DNA of 13,765 nucleotides from WRIS01 sp031549175 (GCA_031549175.1 JAVBQH010000064.1:1-13765); one strand, 5' to 3'. Positions 1 to 7,313 are shown, counted from the stretch's first letter. The notes: generated by a model not told the origin, from the sequence alone. Numbers and translations are program-made.

Positions 1-32
1 CCCCCCCCCCCCCCCCCCCCCCCCCCGCCCCC
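1..32. repeat. C homopolymer at the window edge, probable artefact
   Basis: 31 of the first 32 bases are C; the only exception is a G at 27. On the minus strand this is a run of G directly downstream of the nfnB stop codon. Long G runs at contig ends are a known product of two-colour sequencing chemistry, where no signal is read as G. I therefore read it as low-quality sequence, not biology. It hides whatever follows nfnB. Confidence 0.75.
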
Positions 33-35
33 TGT

Positions 36-1544
36 TTAGCGCATGCCTACCTGAAGTTCTGGCTCCTCGTCCCATTGAGGCATGACCACATCAGGGTTTA
101 CAAAAGTCTTCTTATCCTGCAGGTAGTCGATGATCCCCTGAGCGGCACGCCTGCCGGCGCCCATCGCACGGATTACCGTGGCCGATCCTATCACGGTGTC
201 GCCCCCGGCGAAAATGCCCGGCACCGAGGTCGCACCCGTTTTATCGTTCGCAACGATCAGGTCGTTCGGAGTCGTGTCGAGGCCTTCCGTGGTCTTTGCG
301 ATCAACGGGTTTGTTTTCGAGCCGATGGCGATGACGAACATGTCGGCATCGATCACGAAGTTCGACCCGTGCACTGCCACAGGACGGCGCCTGCCGCTTT
401 CATCGGGTTCTCCAAGCTCCATCTTCTCGCACTCCACGCCGGCGACCCAGCCATCGTCGTTCCCGATGATGCGCACCGGGTTGGTAAGCATCTGAAACAC
501 AATGCCCTCTTCTTCTGCGTGATGCACCTCTTCGGCGCGTGCCGGCATCTCTTCCTTGCTTCTTCGATAGACGACGGTGACCTCTGCGCCGAGGCGTCTG
601 GCCGTGCGGGCGGCATCCATGGCGACATTGCCGCCTCCTACGACAACACAGCGTTTTCCTGCATAGATGGGGGTCGCGTATTGCGGGAACTTGTAGGCCT
701 TCATCAAGTTCACGCGCGTCAAAAGCTCGCTTGCCACCATCGTGCCAAGCAGCCCTTCCCCTTCGATGCCCATATATGAGGGCAGGCCGGCACCCGTTCC
801 GATGAACACCGCGTCGAAGCCGTGGTCGCCCATAAGCTCTTCGATGCTGTAGAGCTTTCCGATCAGGGCGTTAAGCTCAAACTTCACTCCATCATTCTCG
901 ATGTTGGCAACCTCTTTCGCCACCAGGTCTTTTGGAAGGCGGAATTCGGGGATGCCGTAGGTCAGCACTCCCCCCACCTTATGCAAGGCCTCGAATACAG
1001 TGACCTTCACGCCATAGCGGGCCAGTTCGCCTGCACAGGTGAGGGAAGCCGGGCCCGAGCCGATGACAGCGACCCTTTTCGTACTGAAGTCGAATTCGGT
1101 AGCGGGGATATGCTGGTCTTGGCGGGCGGCGATGGCGGCCGCGGCCTCTTCGGGGTGGTCAAGCGCCCAGTCCGCCACGAAGCGCTCAAGGCGGCCGATT
1201 GCCACGGGCTCGCCCCTTCTGCCGCGCGTGCAGACGCCTTCGCATTGGGTTTCTTGCGGGCAGACCCGTCCGCAGATAGCCGGAAGGGAATTGGTGCTTT
1301 TTACCACGGCGTATGCTTCGGCGAACTTACCCTCGGCAAGCTTGTCGATAAACTCCGGGATGGGCACGCTTACCGGGCAGCCGCCGATGCACGGCGCATC
1401 GGGACACTGGATGCAACGGGCCGCCTCGTTCATGGCCTCTTCGGCCGTATATCCCAGCGAGACCTCGGCGAAGGTGCCCGAACGCTCCTGCGCGTCAAGC
1501 TCTGACATGGGGGTCTTCTCTTTTTGTCTGTTTACCTGGACCAC
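36..1544 (-). CDS. nfnB: NfnB-like subunit (GltD/NADPH-glutamate synthase small-chain family), bifurcating ferredoxin:NADP oxidoreductase
   Basis: 502 residues, cytoplasmic. In the family this subunit carries two [4Fe-4S] clusters and the FAD where electrons bifurcate; with NfnA it couples NADPH to NADH plus reduced ferredoxin. Seen here: eight cysteines in the usual pattern, C44/C47/C52/C56 and C91/C95/C101/C105. A GSGPAS dinucleotide motif follows (about 162-167), then a second nucleotide fold with GGGNVAMDAART (about 303-314) and the C-terminal flavin motif GIFAGGD. The start is GTG, 4 bases after the nfnA stop, with GAGGG 7 bases upstream inside the end of nfnA; an ATG 12 codons later is a weaker alternative. 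No glutamate synthase large subunit is adjacent, and the NfnA-like gene is, so Nfn (or the related sulfide dehydrogenase SudAB) is preferred over GltD. The TAA stop is intact just before the C run. Confidence 0.88.
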   Translation of the reverse strand: MVQVNRQKEKTPMSELDAQERSGTFAEVSLGYTAEEAMNEAARCIQCPDAPCIGGCPVSVPIPEFIDKLAEGKFAEAYAVVKSTNSLPAICGRVCPQETQCEGVCTRGRRGEPVAIGRLERFVADWALDHPEEAAAAIAARQDQHIPATEFDFSTKRVAVIGSGPASLTCAGELARYGVKVTVFEALHKVGGVLTYGIPEFRLPKDLVAKEVANIENDGVKFELNALIGKLYSIEELMGDHGFDAVFIGTGAGLPSYMGIEGEGLLGTMVASELLTRVNLMKAYKFPQYATPIYAGKRCVVVGGGNVAMDAARTARRLGAEVTVVYRRSKEEMPARAEEVHHAEEEGIVFQMLTNPVRIIGNDDGWVAGVECEKMELGEPDESGRRRPVAVHGSNFVIDADMFVIAIGSKTNPLIAKTTEGLDTTPNDLIVANDKTGATSVPGIFAGGDTVIGSATVIRAMGAGRRAAQGIIDYLQDKKTFVNPDVVMPQWDEEPELQVGMR

Positions 1545-1548
1545 GAGA

Positions 1549-2394
1549 CTACCCTCTTCCGATCAGGCAGGCATGATCCTCGGCAACCTCGTTTGCCGTC
1601 GCCTCGAAGTTGCGGTACTGCGCGCCGCGGCGCATGGCGTCATCGAAGTCGACCTGGTGTCCATCGAAGTCAGGCCCGTCTACGCATGCGTGGAGGTATT
1701 CGCCCCCTACTTTGACGCGACAGCCGCCGCACATGCCGGTTCCATCAATCATCAGCGGATTCATCGACACATAGGTCTTGATGCCGTATTTTTCCGTGAG
1801 CATCGTGACAAACTTCATCATGATCACCGGCCCCACGGCCAAGACCAGGTCGTAATCTGCACCTTCATCGATGCGGCGTTGCAGCGCCTCGGTCACCAAG
1901 CCCTTGGTGCCATAGCTGCCATCGTCGGTCATGATGATCTGGCGCGTGGAGTGTGCCTTGATCTCGTCTTCAAGGATCACCAGGTCCTTCGAGCGGAACC
2001 CCGTGATGACATCCACTTCCGCGCCGTGCTCATACAGCCATTTTGCCTGCGGAAAAGCGATCGCCGTTCCGAGGCCGCCCCCGATCACCGCCACACGCTT
2101 TGCACCTTCAAGCTCGGTCGGATTCCCAAAAGGACCGGCAAAGTCGAGCAAAGTCTCGCCGGCCTGCATTTTTGCCAGCTTCTTAGTCGTCGCCCCCACC
2201 GCTTGAAAGATGATGGTGATGGATCCCTCGAGAGGATCGCAATCGTTCATGGTAAGCGGGATGCGCTCACCCTGCTCATCGATGCGCAGCATAACGAACT
2301 GGCCTGGCTTGATCTTCTTCGCCATGGCAGGTGCCTCGATGACCATCCTGGTCACTTCGTCATTAAGCGCTTCTACTCTCAAGATAGGATACAT
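1549..2394 (-). CDS. nfnA: NfnA-like subunit (ferredoxin-NADP reductase family, FAD and [2Fe-2S])
   Basis: 281 residues, the usual length for the small subunit of NfnAB or SudAB. Domain order: an FAD-binding barrel with RIPLT (44-48) and GPFGNP (87-92); an NAD(H)-binding domain with GGGLGT (105-110); then a C-terminal [2Fe-2S] loop with C222, C225 and C237. D217, just before the first Cys, fits the Asp-plus-three-Cys ligation described for this family. In the complex it exchanges electrons with NAD(H) and passes them to the bifurcating flavin of NfnB. It is the first gene of a two-gene operon; nfnB follows after 4 bases. The ATG is preceded by GGAAAGG (2404-2410 on the complement) at 9 bases. 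A pyrimidine-biosynthesis PyrK role is less likely, because PyrK is normally next to pyrD. Confidence 0.88.
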   Translation of the reverse strand: MYPILRVEALNDEVTRMVIEAPAMAKKIKPGQFVMLRIDEQGERIPLTMNDCDPLEGSITIIFQAVGATTKKLAKMQAGETLLDFAGPFGNPTELEGAKRVAVIGGGLGTAIAFPQAKWLYEHGAEVDVITGFRSKDLVILEDEIKAHSTRQIIMTDDGSYGTKGLVTEALQRRIDEGADYDLVLAVGPVIMMKFVTMLTEKYGIKTYVSMNPLMIDGTGMCGGCRVKVGGEYLHACVDGPDFDGHQVDFDDAMRRGAQYRNFEATANEVAEDHACLIGRG

Positions 2395-2703
2395 CGACCC
2401 TGACCTTTCCTTTTCATTGCTATTCTGTGATACCCGTTAAACCTGCTATGAGGGCTTATGTGCGTGGTACACGAAATTGACTTGAAATACTACCATAGGC
2501 AGCCATGCTAATCCTGCCAGCAAATCATTACAGAATTGTTTCGTGGGGCCAAAGGAGGCAGATGAACACATTTCCTGCAAAAGACGGGATTGCGTGGGTG
2601 TCATGCGGCGTGTCAAACCGGGGACGGAGACGGCAGCGTGGGGCAGCAGGGGGCACCCGAGCAAAGGGGACTGTCCCCTTTTCTCGGGTTTCGTGTCGCT
2701 GCG
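2395..2703. other. Intergenic region upstream of nfnAB and downstream of the vWA gene
   Basis: This 309-base stretch holds no convincing gene. Nearest nfnA is its ribosome binding site (2404-2410, complement). A weak extended -10 on the minus strand, TGGTAGTAT (complement of 2487-2495), would give a leader of about 90 bases, but no good -35 accompanies it. The right part holds the long palindrome described separately. A plus-strand ATG at 2562 has AAAGGAGG only 3 bases before it, too close for a normal start, and the frame encodes Arg/Gly-rich nonsense that runs antisense into the vWA gene. Confidence 0.5.
2655..2689. repeat. Long near-perfect palindrome with GGGGAC/GTCCCC core; possible terminator
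   Basis: The inner arms AAAGGGGAC (2663-2671) and GTCCCCTTT (2673-2681) are perfectly complementary around one base. After one mismatch (2662/2682), outer arms ACCCGAG (2655-2661) and CTCGGGT (2683-2689) also pair, giving 16 paired bases in all. It lies 14 bases beyond the vWA stop codon and could end that transcript, though no T run follows on the minus strand. The GGGGACnGTCCCC core recalls interspersed palindromes I know from other bacterial genomes, where they yield false KGTVPFS-like peptides; such a peptide does appear in the plus-strand frame here. Confidence 0.7.
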
Positions 2704-4527
2704 CTAGAGGCGGTGGCGCTGATGGGCGGTCTCGAAGTACTCCTCGAGGATGCCCTGCAGCTTCTTCGGAAGCAGCCAAGGGTCGGAGATCGCCTCGTAA
2801 TGCAAGGTGATAGGGACGCCTGCCAATCCCCCGATGTTGATGTGGCCCACATACACGTTCGGCGGCATGCTTTGCACCGTTTTGAAGGCGTTGATATTGT
2901 CGGAGAACAGGCCGTCGCTGATCACCAGGCACAACACATCCCGATCACGGTGTTCTTGGGCGCCCGAGCGGACCTTTTTCAATGCCCCGTTCACCATCGT
3001 ATGGTAGCTCTCGGGGTTCATCAGGTGGAAATACGCCGCCTCCTTCTGCACGGGGCTCAGCTCCTTACAGAGGGGCGTGAGTTCCGTCCAGCCTGATCCG
3101 AAGGCCAACAACTGTATACGCACATCGACCGGTCCCTGCTTGGCATCGAGCTCGACCTGGTGGCGGGCAAGCCGCAAGCCTTCTATCAGGCAGATCCCCA
3201 TGGCGCTCGCCGATTCGGCATTCTCGCCGCGCATCGAGTAGCTGACATCAAGCACGAGATAGATGTCGAGGCCGTTGAACCGCAGCTCTTGATGGCGAAC
3301 CTCCTGTTTGACCGGCTGCCAGATAGCGCGCGGCCGCATATCGGAAAGCTGGAAGGAGGCTTCCATGACGGCGTTCGGATCGAAACGGGGGCCTTCGAAG
3401 GCCCTGCGGTGCTTGTAGCGCGGCACGGCGATGCTTTCCTTGGGCGCGGCAAGCCTCATGAACACTTCGGCCACTCCCCTGATGATGCCCATCCAATTGT
3501 TCACCATCGAGGAATAGCTGGGGATCGTCGGCGTATCCAGCTCCAGGTTCTCCGCAGGGCTTCCACCGCCGGGCAAGGCGAGGCGGGGCGCCCCGTCTTC
3601 CGAAGAGCCCTCATCCTCCACATCCTCATTGCGGTCGCGAATCATCTGGTCGATATCTTGGGTCTTCATCATGTCGTGGATTTTCTCGACCCGCTGCTGG
3701 AGCTCTTGGCCTTCCGCCTCGGCGAAATCCTTGTGGGGAGGGCTTTCGTATTCGCCGAAGAAGCTCACCTGATGATACATATCGTTCAACAGATAGACGT
3801 CGGTCCGCATCAGATCCTTCTGCACCATCCCCTGAAAGATCGGGTACAGCACCTCATCTGCCAGGCGATGCCGGTCTTCGTAGCTCGTCTTCGGATCAAG
3901 CAGGAACCCGGCTAGCTGCTGAGCCAACGGCGTGGGCCCGTCGTTTTCGCCAAGCACCTCGCGGATGTCAACGGCCAGGTTCAGGTAGTCCCTGACATCA
4001 AGAAGATAGAGCTTCAGGGCGCACATAAGCTGTATGTTCAGGGGCAGGCCTGCCATATTGGCATCAAGCAACCGGGACAGGTAGGCCTTGGAATAGGCAC
4101 GGACGAGGGGGATGTGCATCAGGCGTGCATCGACGGCGATGTCGTCGACCATCGTCAAGAAGAACCTGCGCGACATGTCGGGCTTTTTCGGGTTCTTGTC
4201 CAGTTCCAGATAGAAATCGGGTCTTAGGCTGTCGAACGCCCTTCCGACCTCGTGGGACACCGTGATGAAATCGGCGACCTCGAGCGGCAGCCTCCCCATT
4301 GCGCCTCTCCATTGGCGCCGTGCAAGGACTTCTATCGACTTCGGGTTGAGCGTGATGGACACCCCGTCTTTGGCAACCATGCACGAGTTCCTTGACCGCA
4401 CATCGATGGTGACATTGACGTTCGCCATGCCATGTATATGGGCGATCCGCTCAACCAGGCGCTTGAGGTATCTCTCCCGCCGGTAGCGGTACAGGCCGTT
4501 TTTTTCCTGGGACATGGCGGTGACCAT
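2704..4527 (-). CDS. Large vWA-domain protein, NorD/CbbO-like, partner of the AAA+ ATPase
   Basis: 607 residues, no signal peptide or membrane segment, so cytoplasmic. The C-terminal third is a von Willebrand factor A domain with an apparently complete metal-ion-dependent adhesion site: DVSYS (D427, S429, S431), T510 and D538 in ISDG. The N-terminal half has SHEVGR at 91-96 followed by MVDDIAVDAR at 126-135, a layout like the degenerate zincin region of NorD/CbbO-type proteins, with the second His of HExxH missing. An acidic, Gly/Ser-rich linker (about 300-325) joins the halves. The gene starts 2 bases after the stop of the AAA+ gene, so translation is probably coupled. In known MoxR-vWA pairs the vWA protein docks the ATPase onto a client protein for metal insertion or remodelling; no client is evident here. 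Confidence 0.8.
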   Translation of the reverse strand: MVTAMSQEKNGLYRYRRERYLKRLVERIAHIHGMANVNVTIDVRSRNSCMVAKDGVSITLNPKSIEVLARRQWRGAMGRLPLEVADFITVSHEVGRAFDSLRPDFYLELDKNPKKPDMSRRFFLTMVDDIAVDARLMHIPLVRAYSKAYLSRLLDANMAGLPLNIQLMCALKLYLLDVRDYLNLAVDIREVLGENDGPTPLAQQLAGFLLDPKTSYEDRHRLADEVLYPIFQGMVQKDLMRTDVYLLNDMYHQVSFFGEYESPPHKDFAEAEGQELQQRVEKIHDMMKTQDIDQMIRDRNEDVEDEGSSEDGAPRLALPGGGSPAENLELDTPTIPSYSSMVNNWMGIIRGVAEVFMRLAAPKESIAVPRYKHRRAFEGPRFDPNAVMEASFQLSDMRPRAIWQPVKQEVRHQELRFNGLDIYLVLDVSYSMRGENAESASAMGICLIEGLRLARHQVELDAKQGPVDVRIQLLAFGSGWTELTPLCKELSPVQKEAAYFHLMNPESYHTMVNGALKKVRSGAQEHRDRDVLCLVISDGLFSDNINAFKTVQSMPPNVYVGHINIGGLAGVPITLHYEAISDPWLLPKKLQGILEEYFETAHQRHRL

Positions 4528-4529
4528 GG

Positions 4530-5999
4530 CTAAACCCCCGCTGTACCGTTTTCGCCAGGGGCCATATGCATACCGAGCATGGTCCTTGCCTGCTCGGCAA
4601 GCTCGTAGTTATAGCTTGAGCCCGCTTGGTCGAGCGATTTCAGCAAACGGTCGATGAGCTCATGGTTGAAACTGCGATCCGGCAGGTTGCCATCAGCACA
4701 GTCAGCCACCACATTGCTCAGGGTACGGGGGGTGATGCAGTCGGTCATAAGCGGTTGCGACTCTTCAAGCACCACGCTCTTAAGACGGTCGTCGACAAGC
4801 TCAAGCGTCACATCCTTCGCAGGCACTGCGTAGAGGTATTGGGTTATGTGGGACAGGCGGACAAAGCCCTCCAAGGTCACGCGGTCGATATAGGGGCTCA
4901 AGACTCCCCGGGCGTCAACCGCCGACGAGAGTGCCAGGCGCAGCAGCTGCCCCGGGGCCTCGATCAAGGGGTCGCCTTCAAGGTCGGGATAGCTGCGCAT
5001 CACGATGTCGAAGCGGTCGCGGACGGCGGGGTCGAGTATCTCGCGATGGCGATAGCGCAACGACGCCTCGTTTGCGGTGGCAAACACCATGAACCCTGGG
5101 GCGATGGGAATATGCTCGTCTCCGCTTTCCTGGACGAACACCTGCTCTCCCGGACGGCGGAGCAGGATGTCCTGGAGGCGTGCAATGATGGCCTGGTCAC
5201 CGAAGTTGATCTCGTCAAGCAGGATCGGCAGGCCTTTACGCATCGCGGTCAGCAGGATGCCGTCTTGGAAGACGAAGGTGTTGTTGACACGGTCATGCTT
5301 GACCTTGCCGATAAGCTCGTCGCTCATCATGTCGCCTTTGACCGATACCACGATAGGGTCTTGCCCATACAGCCCCATGACGAATTTCGCTATCTGGGTT
5401 TTTGCGACGCCTTTGTCCCCGACGATCAAGGTCGGCCTCACATTCACGATGTTTGAGACCAGGCGGTTTATGTCCTTGACCATGGTATCTTCGAAATGGA
5501 TTTGATACCGGTCCTTGAGCTTGTAGTCATGCGCACATTGTGCTCGTGACCTCGTTTTTTCGGCTACCTGCTCTTCGGCCTCCTGGAGTGCTTCTTTGGC
5601 ATGGTCTATGAGCAGCTCGTAATAGTCGAGCTCGATATCGGTGAAGCTGCGGGCTTGACGGGCTGCGTCGATCATCGCCTGCCACAATGTCATATGCGCC
5701 GTGAACAACGCCTGGTGAAGTTCGAGACGGGCCGAAAATTCCTCCTGGTCATCGAGGAACAGCCGATAGTTGTTAAGCTCTGCAACGGCTTTCACCGCCA
5801 AAGCCTCGACAAGCTCGCCCTTGTCGGAGGGGGTGAACAAGGCCGTCGCAGTAGCCTCGGTCGGCCGGTAGACCCCGCCCTCGATCTCAAACAGGCATCC
5901 TCTGCCTGCCTGGGGTTCGACTCCCAAGGACTTCAGGGCCTCGCAATAGCCGAATGCCGGGCAATCCTGTTTTGTGTGCTCGAATTCCTGGATTTCCAC
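4530..5999 (-). CDS. MoxR/NorQ-like AAA+ ATPase with N-terminal extension
   Basis: 489 residues, cytoplasmic. The AAA+ core has Walker A GDKGVAKT (194-201), Walker B LPILLDE (258-263 region, D262/E263), sensor 1 in ATAN (N310) and arginine-finger candidates in VRDRF (R327, R329). All are intact, so it should hydrolyse ATP. Before the core are about 170 residues with three cysteines (C13, C19, C35) and a long charged helical stretch (about 95-155), not part of a typical compact MoxR protein. After the core comes the usual helical lid. The GTG start has AGGAGG at 7 bases, the best ribosome site in this half of the window. It is first in a two-gene operon with the vWA protein. By family analogy (MoxR, NorQ, CbbQ, RavA) it forms a ring that remodels a partner enzyme; which one is unknown. 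Confidence 0.85.
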   Translation of the reverse strand: MEIQEFEHTKQDCPAFGYCEALKSLGVEPQAGRGCLFEIEGGVYRPTEATATALFTPSDKGELVEALAVKAVAELNNYRLFLDDQEEFSARLELHQALFTAHMTLWQAMIDAARQARSFTDIELDYYELLIDHAKEALQEAEEQVAEKTRSRAQCAHDYKLKDRYQIHFEDTMVKDINRLVSNIVNVRPTLIVGDKGVAKTQIAKFVMGLYGQDPIVVSVKGDMMSDELIGKVKHDRVNNTFVFQDGILLTAMRKGLPILLDEINFGDQAIIARLQDILLRRPGEQVFVQESGDEHIPIAPGFMVFATANEASLRYRHREILDPAVRDRFDIVMRSYPDLEGDPLIEAPGQLLRLALSSAVDARGVLSPYIDRVTLEGFVRLSHITQYLYAVPAKDVTLELVDDRLKSVVLEESQPLMTDCITPRTLSNVVADCADGNLPDRSFNHELIDRLLKSLDQAGSSYNYELAEQARTMLGMHMAPGENGTAGV

Positions 6000-6006
6000 G
6001 TGCCTA

Positions 6007-6012
6007 CCTCCT
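6007..6012 (-). promoter_or_regulatory. Ribosome binding site of the AAA+ gene
   Basis: The complement reads AGGAGG, 7 bases before the GTG at 5999. This fixes the non-ATG start; no competing ATG has such a site. Confidence 0.8.
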
Positions 6013-6318
6013 CAACACAAATGCCGTAAAACCACGTGCTTGCGCACCGGTGTGATTTCTCACCTATGATTTTAAGGTAATCTGCAGGATGTTTTATCCT
6101 ACCCCCTGCATTAAATTCAAGCATGAGAAGATGCCTTACCTGGGCATCCAGGTTGATTTATATCAGCTGGCTGCGAACGCCTGCTCCTGGGCTGCGCCAT
6201 CCAAGGCAGGTGCCACGCCACAGAGAGAGGCCTTCCCGACCCTTGGAAAAGCACCTCTTCCAAAGCTCGGTAACATGGATATTTGGCCCTTTCCTCCATG
6301 CCGACCCCGCTTCCGGCC

Positions 6319-6345
6319 TTGGAGGCCATACGATATCGGTATAAT
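6319..6345 (+). promoter_or_regulatory. Likely promoter of the tetR gene
   Basis: A perfect -10 box TATAAT lies at 6340-6345, 48 bases before the ATG. TTGGAG at 6319-6324 is the best -35, with a short 15-base spacer. The tetR start itself has only a weak purine stretch (GAAAG) in front of it, so translation may be inefficient. Confidence 0.55.
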
Positions 6346-6347
6346 GG

Positions 6348-6363
6348 CATATCTTTCAATATG
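6348..6363. promoter_or_regulatory. Dyad CATAT-N6-ATATG, possible TetR autoregulatory operator
   Basis: An inverted repeat with 5-base arms (6348-6352 and 6359-6363) sits just after the -10 box, where bound protein would block transcription start. Another GATAT half-site lies at 6332-6336, between the -35 and -10. A length of 16 bp and this position suit TetR-family operators, but A/T-rich dyads arise easily by chance. Confidence 0.35.
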
Positions 6364-6392
6364 ATGGCTGGGAAGGCAAATCGAAAGCAGTC

Positions 6393-7016
6393 ATGTCCAA
6401 AACACAGACCACAAAACTGTTGATCGCCGATTCTTTCAAGCGTCTGGCGGACAAAGGGAGCCTGGATAAGATCAGCGTCGGGAAGATCATGGAGGCGGCC
6501 GGGCTGAACCGTCAGACCTTCTACTACCATTTCCAGGACAAACAAGAGCTGATCTGTTGGATATTCGACACCGACCTCGCAAAACTGGTGGATAAGCGGC
6601 AGGACGGATCCCTTCTTGACGATGTCATAGAGCACCTGTATGACGAGAAGTCCTTCTATCGTGCCGCACTCGCACTCGATGGCCAGAACAGCCTTCGAGA
6701 CCATTTGTTCACCCTGTTCCAAAAGCGGCTGCGGGAAGAGGTCTTGGTGCTCACGAAAGACCAGCCCCTTGATGAGGCGGCCGTCCGTGAGATATCCCTC
6801 TTCTTCGCCCATGGGTTGACCGGAAGCATCGTGCAATGGTCGCAAACGGGGATGGACTACAAAAAGGTAGCCTGCGCGCAGGCCAATGCCCCCTGTCTCA
6901 AGATCCTCCTTGTCTTCACCGTCCGATATGTCAAGGTGAAGGGCGACCAGAAGTCTTCCTCGAAGACCCCCGTTTCAAAAAACCTCCTTTCTCCGGTCCC
7001 TGTTTCCAGGAATTAA
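6393..7016 (+). CDS. TetR/AcrR-family transcriptional regulator
   Basis: 207 residues. The N-terminal DNA-binding domain is clear: a first helix (about 4-21), then the helix-turn-helix core around ISVGKIMEAAGLNRQTFYYH (27-46), followed by the usual FxDKxEL segment. The C-terminal part looks like the ligand domain of the DhaS-like branch (TetR_C_8 type), which includes the dihydroxyacetone-kinase regulator DhaS, but no dha genes are in the window. The last 20 or so residues form a basic, Ser/Pro-rich tail that is probably disordered. It lies upstream of, and in the same direction as, the DUF308-GAP-SulP genes, with 311 bases between. It may control itself, that operon, or the divergent AAA+ operon; the sequence does not decide between these. 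Confidence 0.85.
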   Translation: MSKTQTTKLLIADSFKRLADKGSLDKISVGKIMEAAGLNRQTFYYHFQDKQELICWIFDTDLAKLVDKRQDGSLLDDVIEHLYDEKSFYRAALALDGQNSLRDHLFTLFQKRLREEVLVLTKDQPLDEAAVREISLFFAHGLTGSIVQWSQTGMDYKKVACAQANAPCLKILLVFTVRYVKVKGDQKSSSKTPVSKNLLSPVPVSRN

Positions 7017-7029
7017 CAGCCCGACGAAG

Positions 7030-7056
7030 GCCCGTTTTCCCATTGTGGCAACGGGC
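7030..7056 (+). terminator. Hairpin after tetR, possible terminator
   Basis: GCCCGTT (7030-7036) pairs perfectly with AACGGGC (7050-7056), and CCA/TGG extends the stem inside. No T run follows. The right arm can pair instead with GCCCGT at 7058-7063, so two mutually exclusive stems are possible. Confidence 0.4.
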
Positions 7057-7061
7057 AGCCC

Positions 7062-7109
7062 GTCAAATTACCAGACAATCCGCTTGCTTTGTCAAAAATC
7101 CAGACAATC
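7062..7109. repeat. Two 19-bp direct repeats, 29 bp apart
   Basis: Copies at 7062-7080 and 7091-7109 match at 16 of 19 positions: identical GTCAAA at the start, three differing bases, then identical CCAGACAATC. The start-to-start distance of 29 bp puts them nearly on the same face of the helix. They could be paired regulator sites or the remnant of an insertion-sequence end with multiple internal repeats. No transposase is nearby. Confidence 0.6.
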
Positions 7110-7195
7110 GTCCCTAATTGATGATTTCCATAAAACCATGCCCTGCTATTGTTTCTTTGTATGTGCCGAAGATGGCGGATGATCCGACGACCCCG

Positions 7196-7216
7196 GTGCG
7201 AAACCATGTTTTGCAC
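7196..7216. promoter_or_regulatory. 21-bp palindrome upstream of the DUF308 gene
   Basis: Arms GTGCGAAAC (7196-7204) and GTTTTGCAC (7208-7216) pair over nine positions, one of them G-T, around the loop CAT. It lies 112 bases before the DUF308 start. It may be a regulator site or a leader hairpin. It does not match the LexA-type SOS box because the spacing is off by one. Confidence 0.45.
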
Positions 7217-7313
7217 GATGGCAGGATCCATTTCCATCTCTGCCGATCTTCCCCATAAACACAGAGATTTCTGCAGATCATCAAAGTGTAGGCATCGCAT
7301 GCGGTAAAGAACA

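Larger units (their letters stand above)
6000..6392. other. Divergent intergenic region between the AAA+ operon and tetR
   Basis: This 393-base stretch must hold the promoters of two divergent units. I see several short hairpins: AGGAT/ATCCT (6086-6100), ACCTGG-gcat-CCAGGT (6138-6153) and TTGGAA/TTCCAA around 6243-6263. The tetR promoter and dyad at the right end are listed separately. No clear -35/-10 pair for the AAA+ gene stands out. A minus-strand frame runs from tetR into this region, but nothing in its translation resembles a protein family and there is no start signal; I see no gene here. Confidence 0.45.

Noticed and set aside
1039..2403. 454-residue plus-strand frame across nfnB and nfnA
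   Set aside because: It crosses the junction of two well-supported genes on the other strand and has no protein-like motifs.
2562..2810. Plus-strand small ORF behind AAAGGAGG
   Set aside because: The ribosome site is only 3 bases from the ATG, the product is Arg/Gly-rich, and it passes through the palindrome into antisense of the vWA gene.
2795..2830. Active zinc protease in the vWA protein
   Set aside because: The motif (encoded further upstream, at residues 92-96 of the protein) is HEVGR, lacking the second His of HExxH, so catalysis as a zinc peptidase is unlikely.
6117..6845. 242-residue minus-strand frame covering tetR and the intergenic region
   Set aside because: Mostly antisense to a clear TetR gene; the part beyond it has no start signal or family resemblance.
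7200..7214. LexA-type SOS box inside the palindrome
   Set aside because: The CGAA and TTTG half-sites are one base too far apart and the inner bases do not match the CGAAC-N4-GTTCG form.
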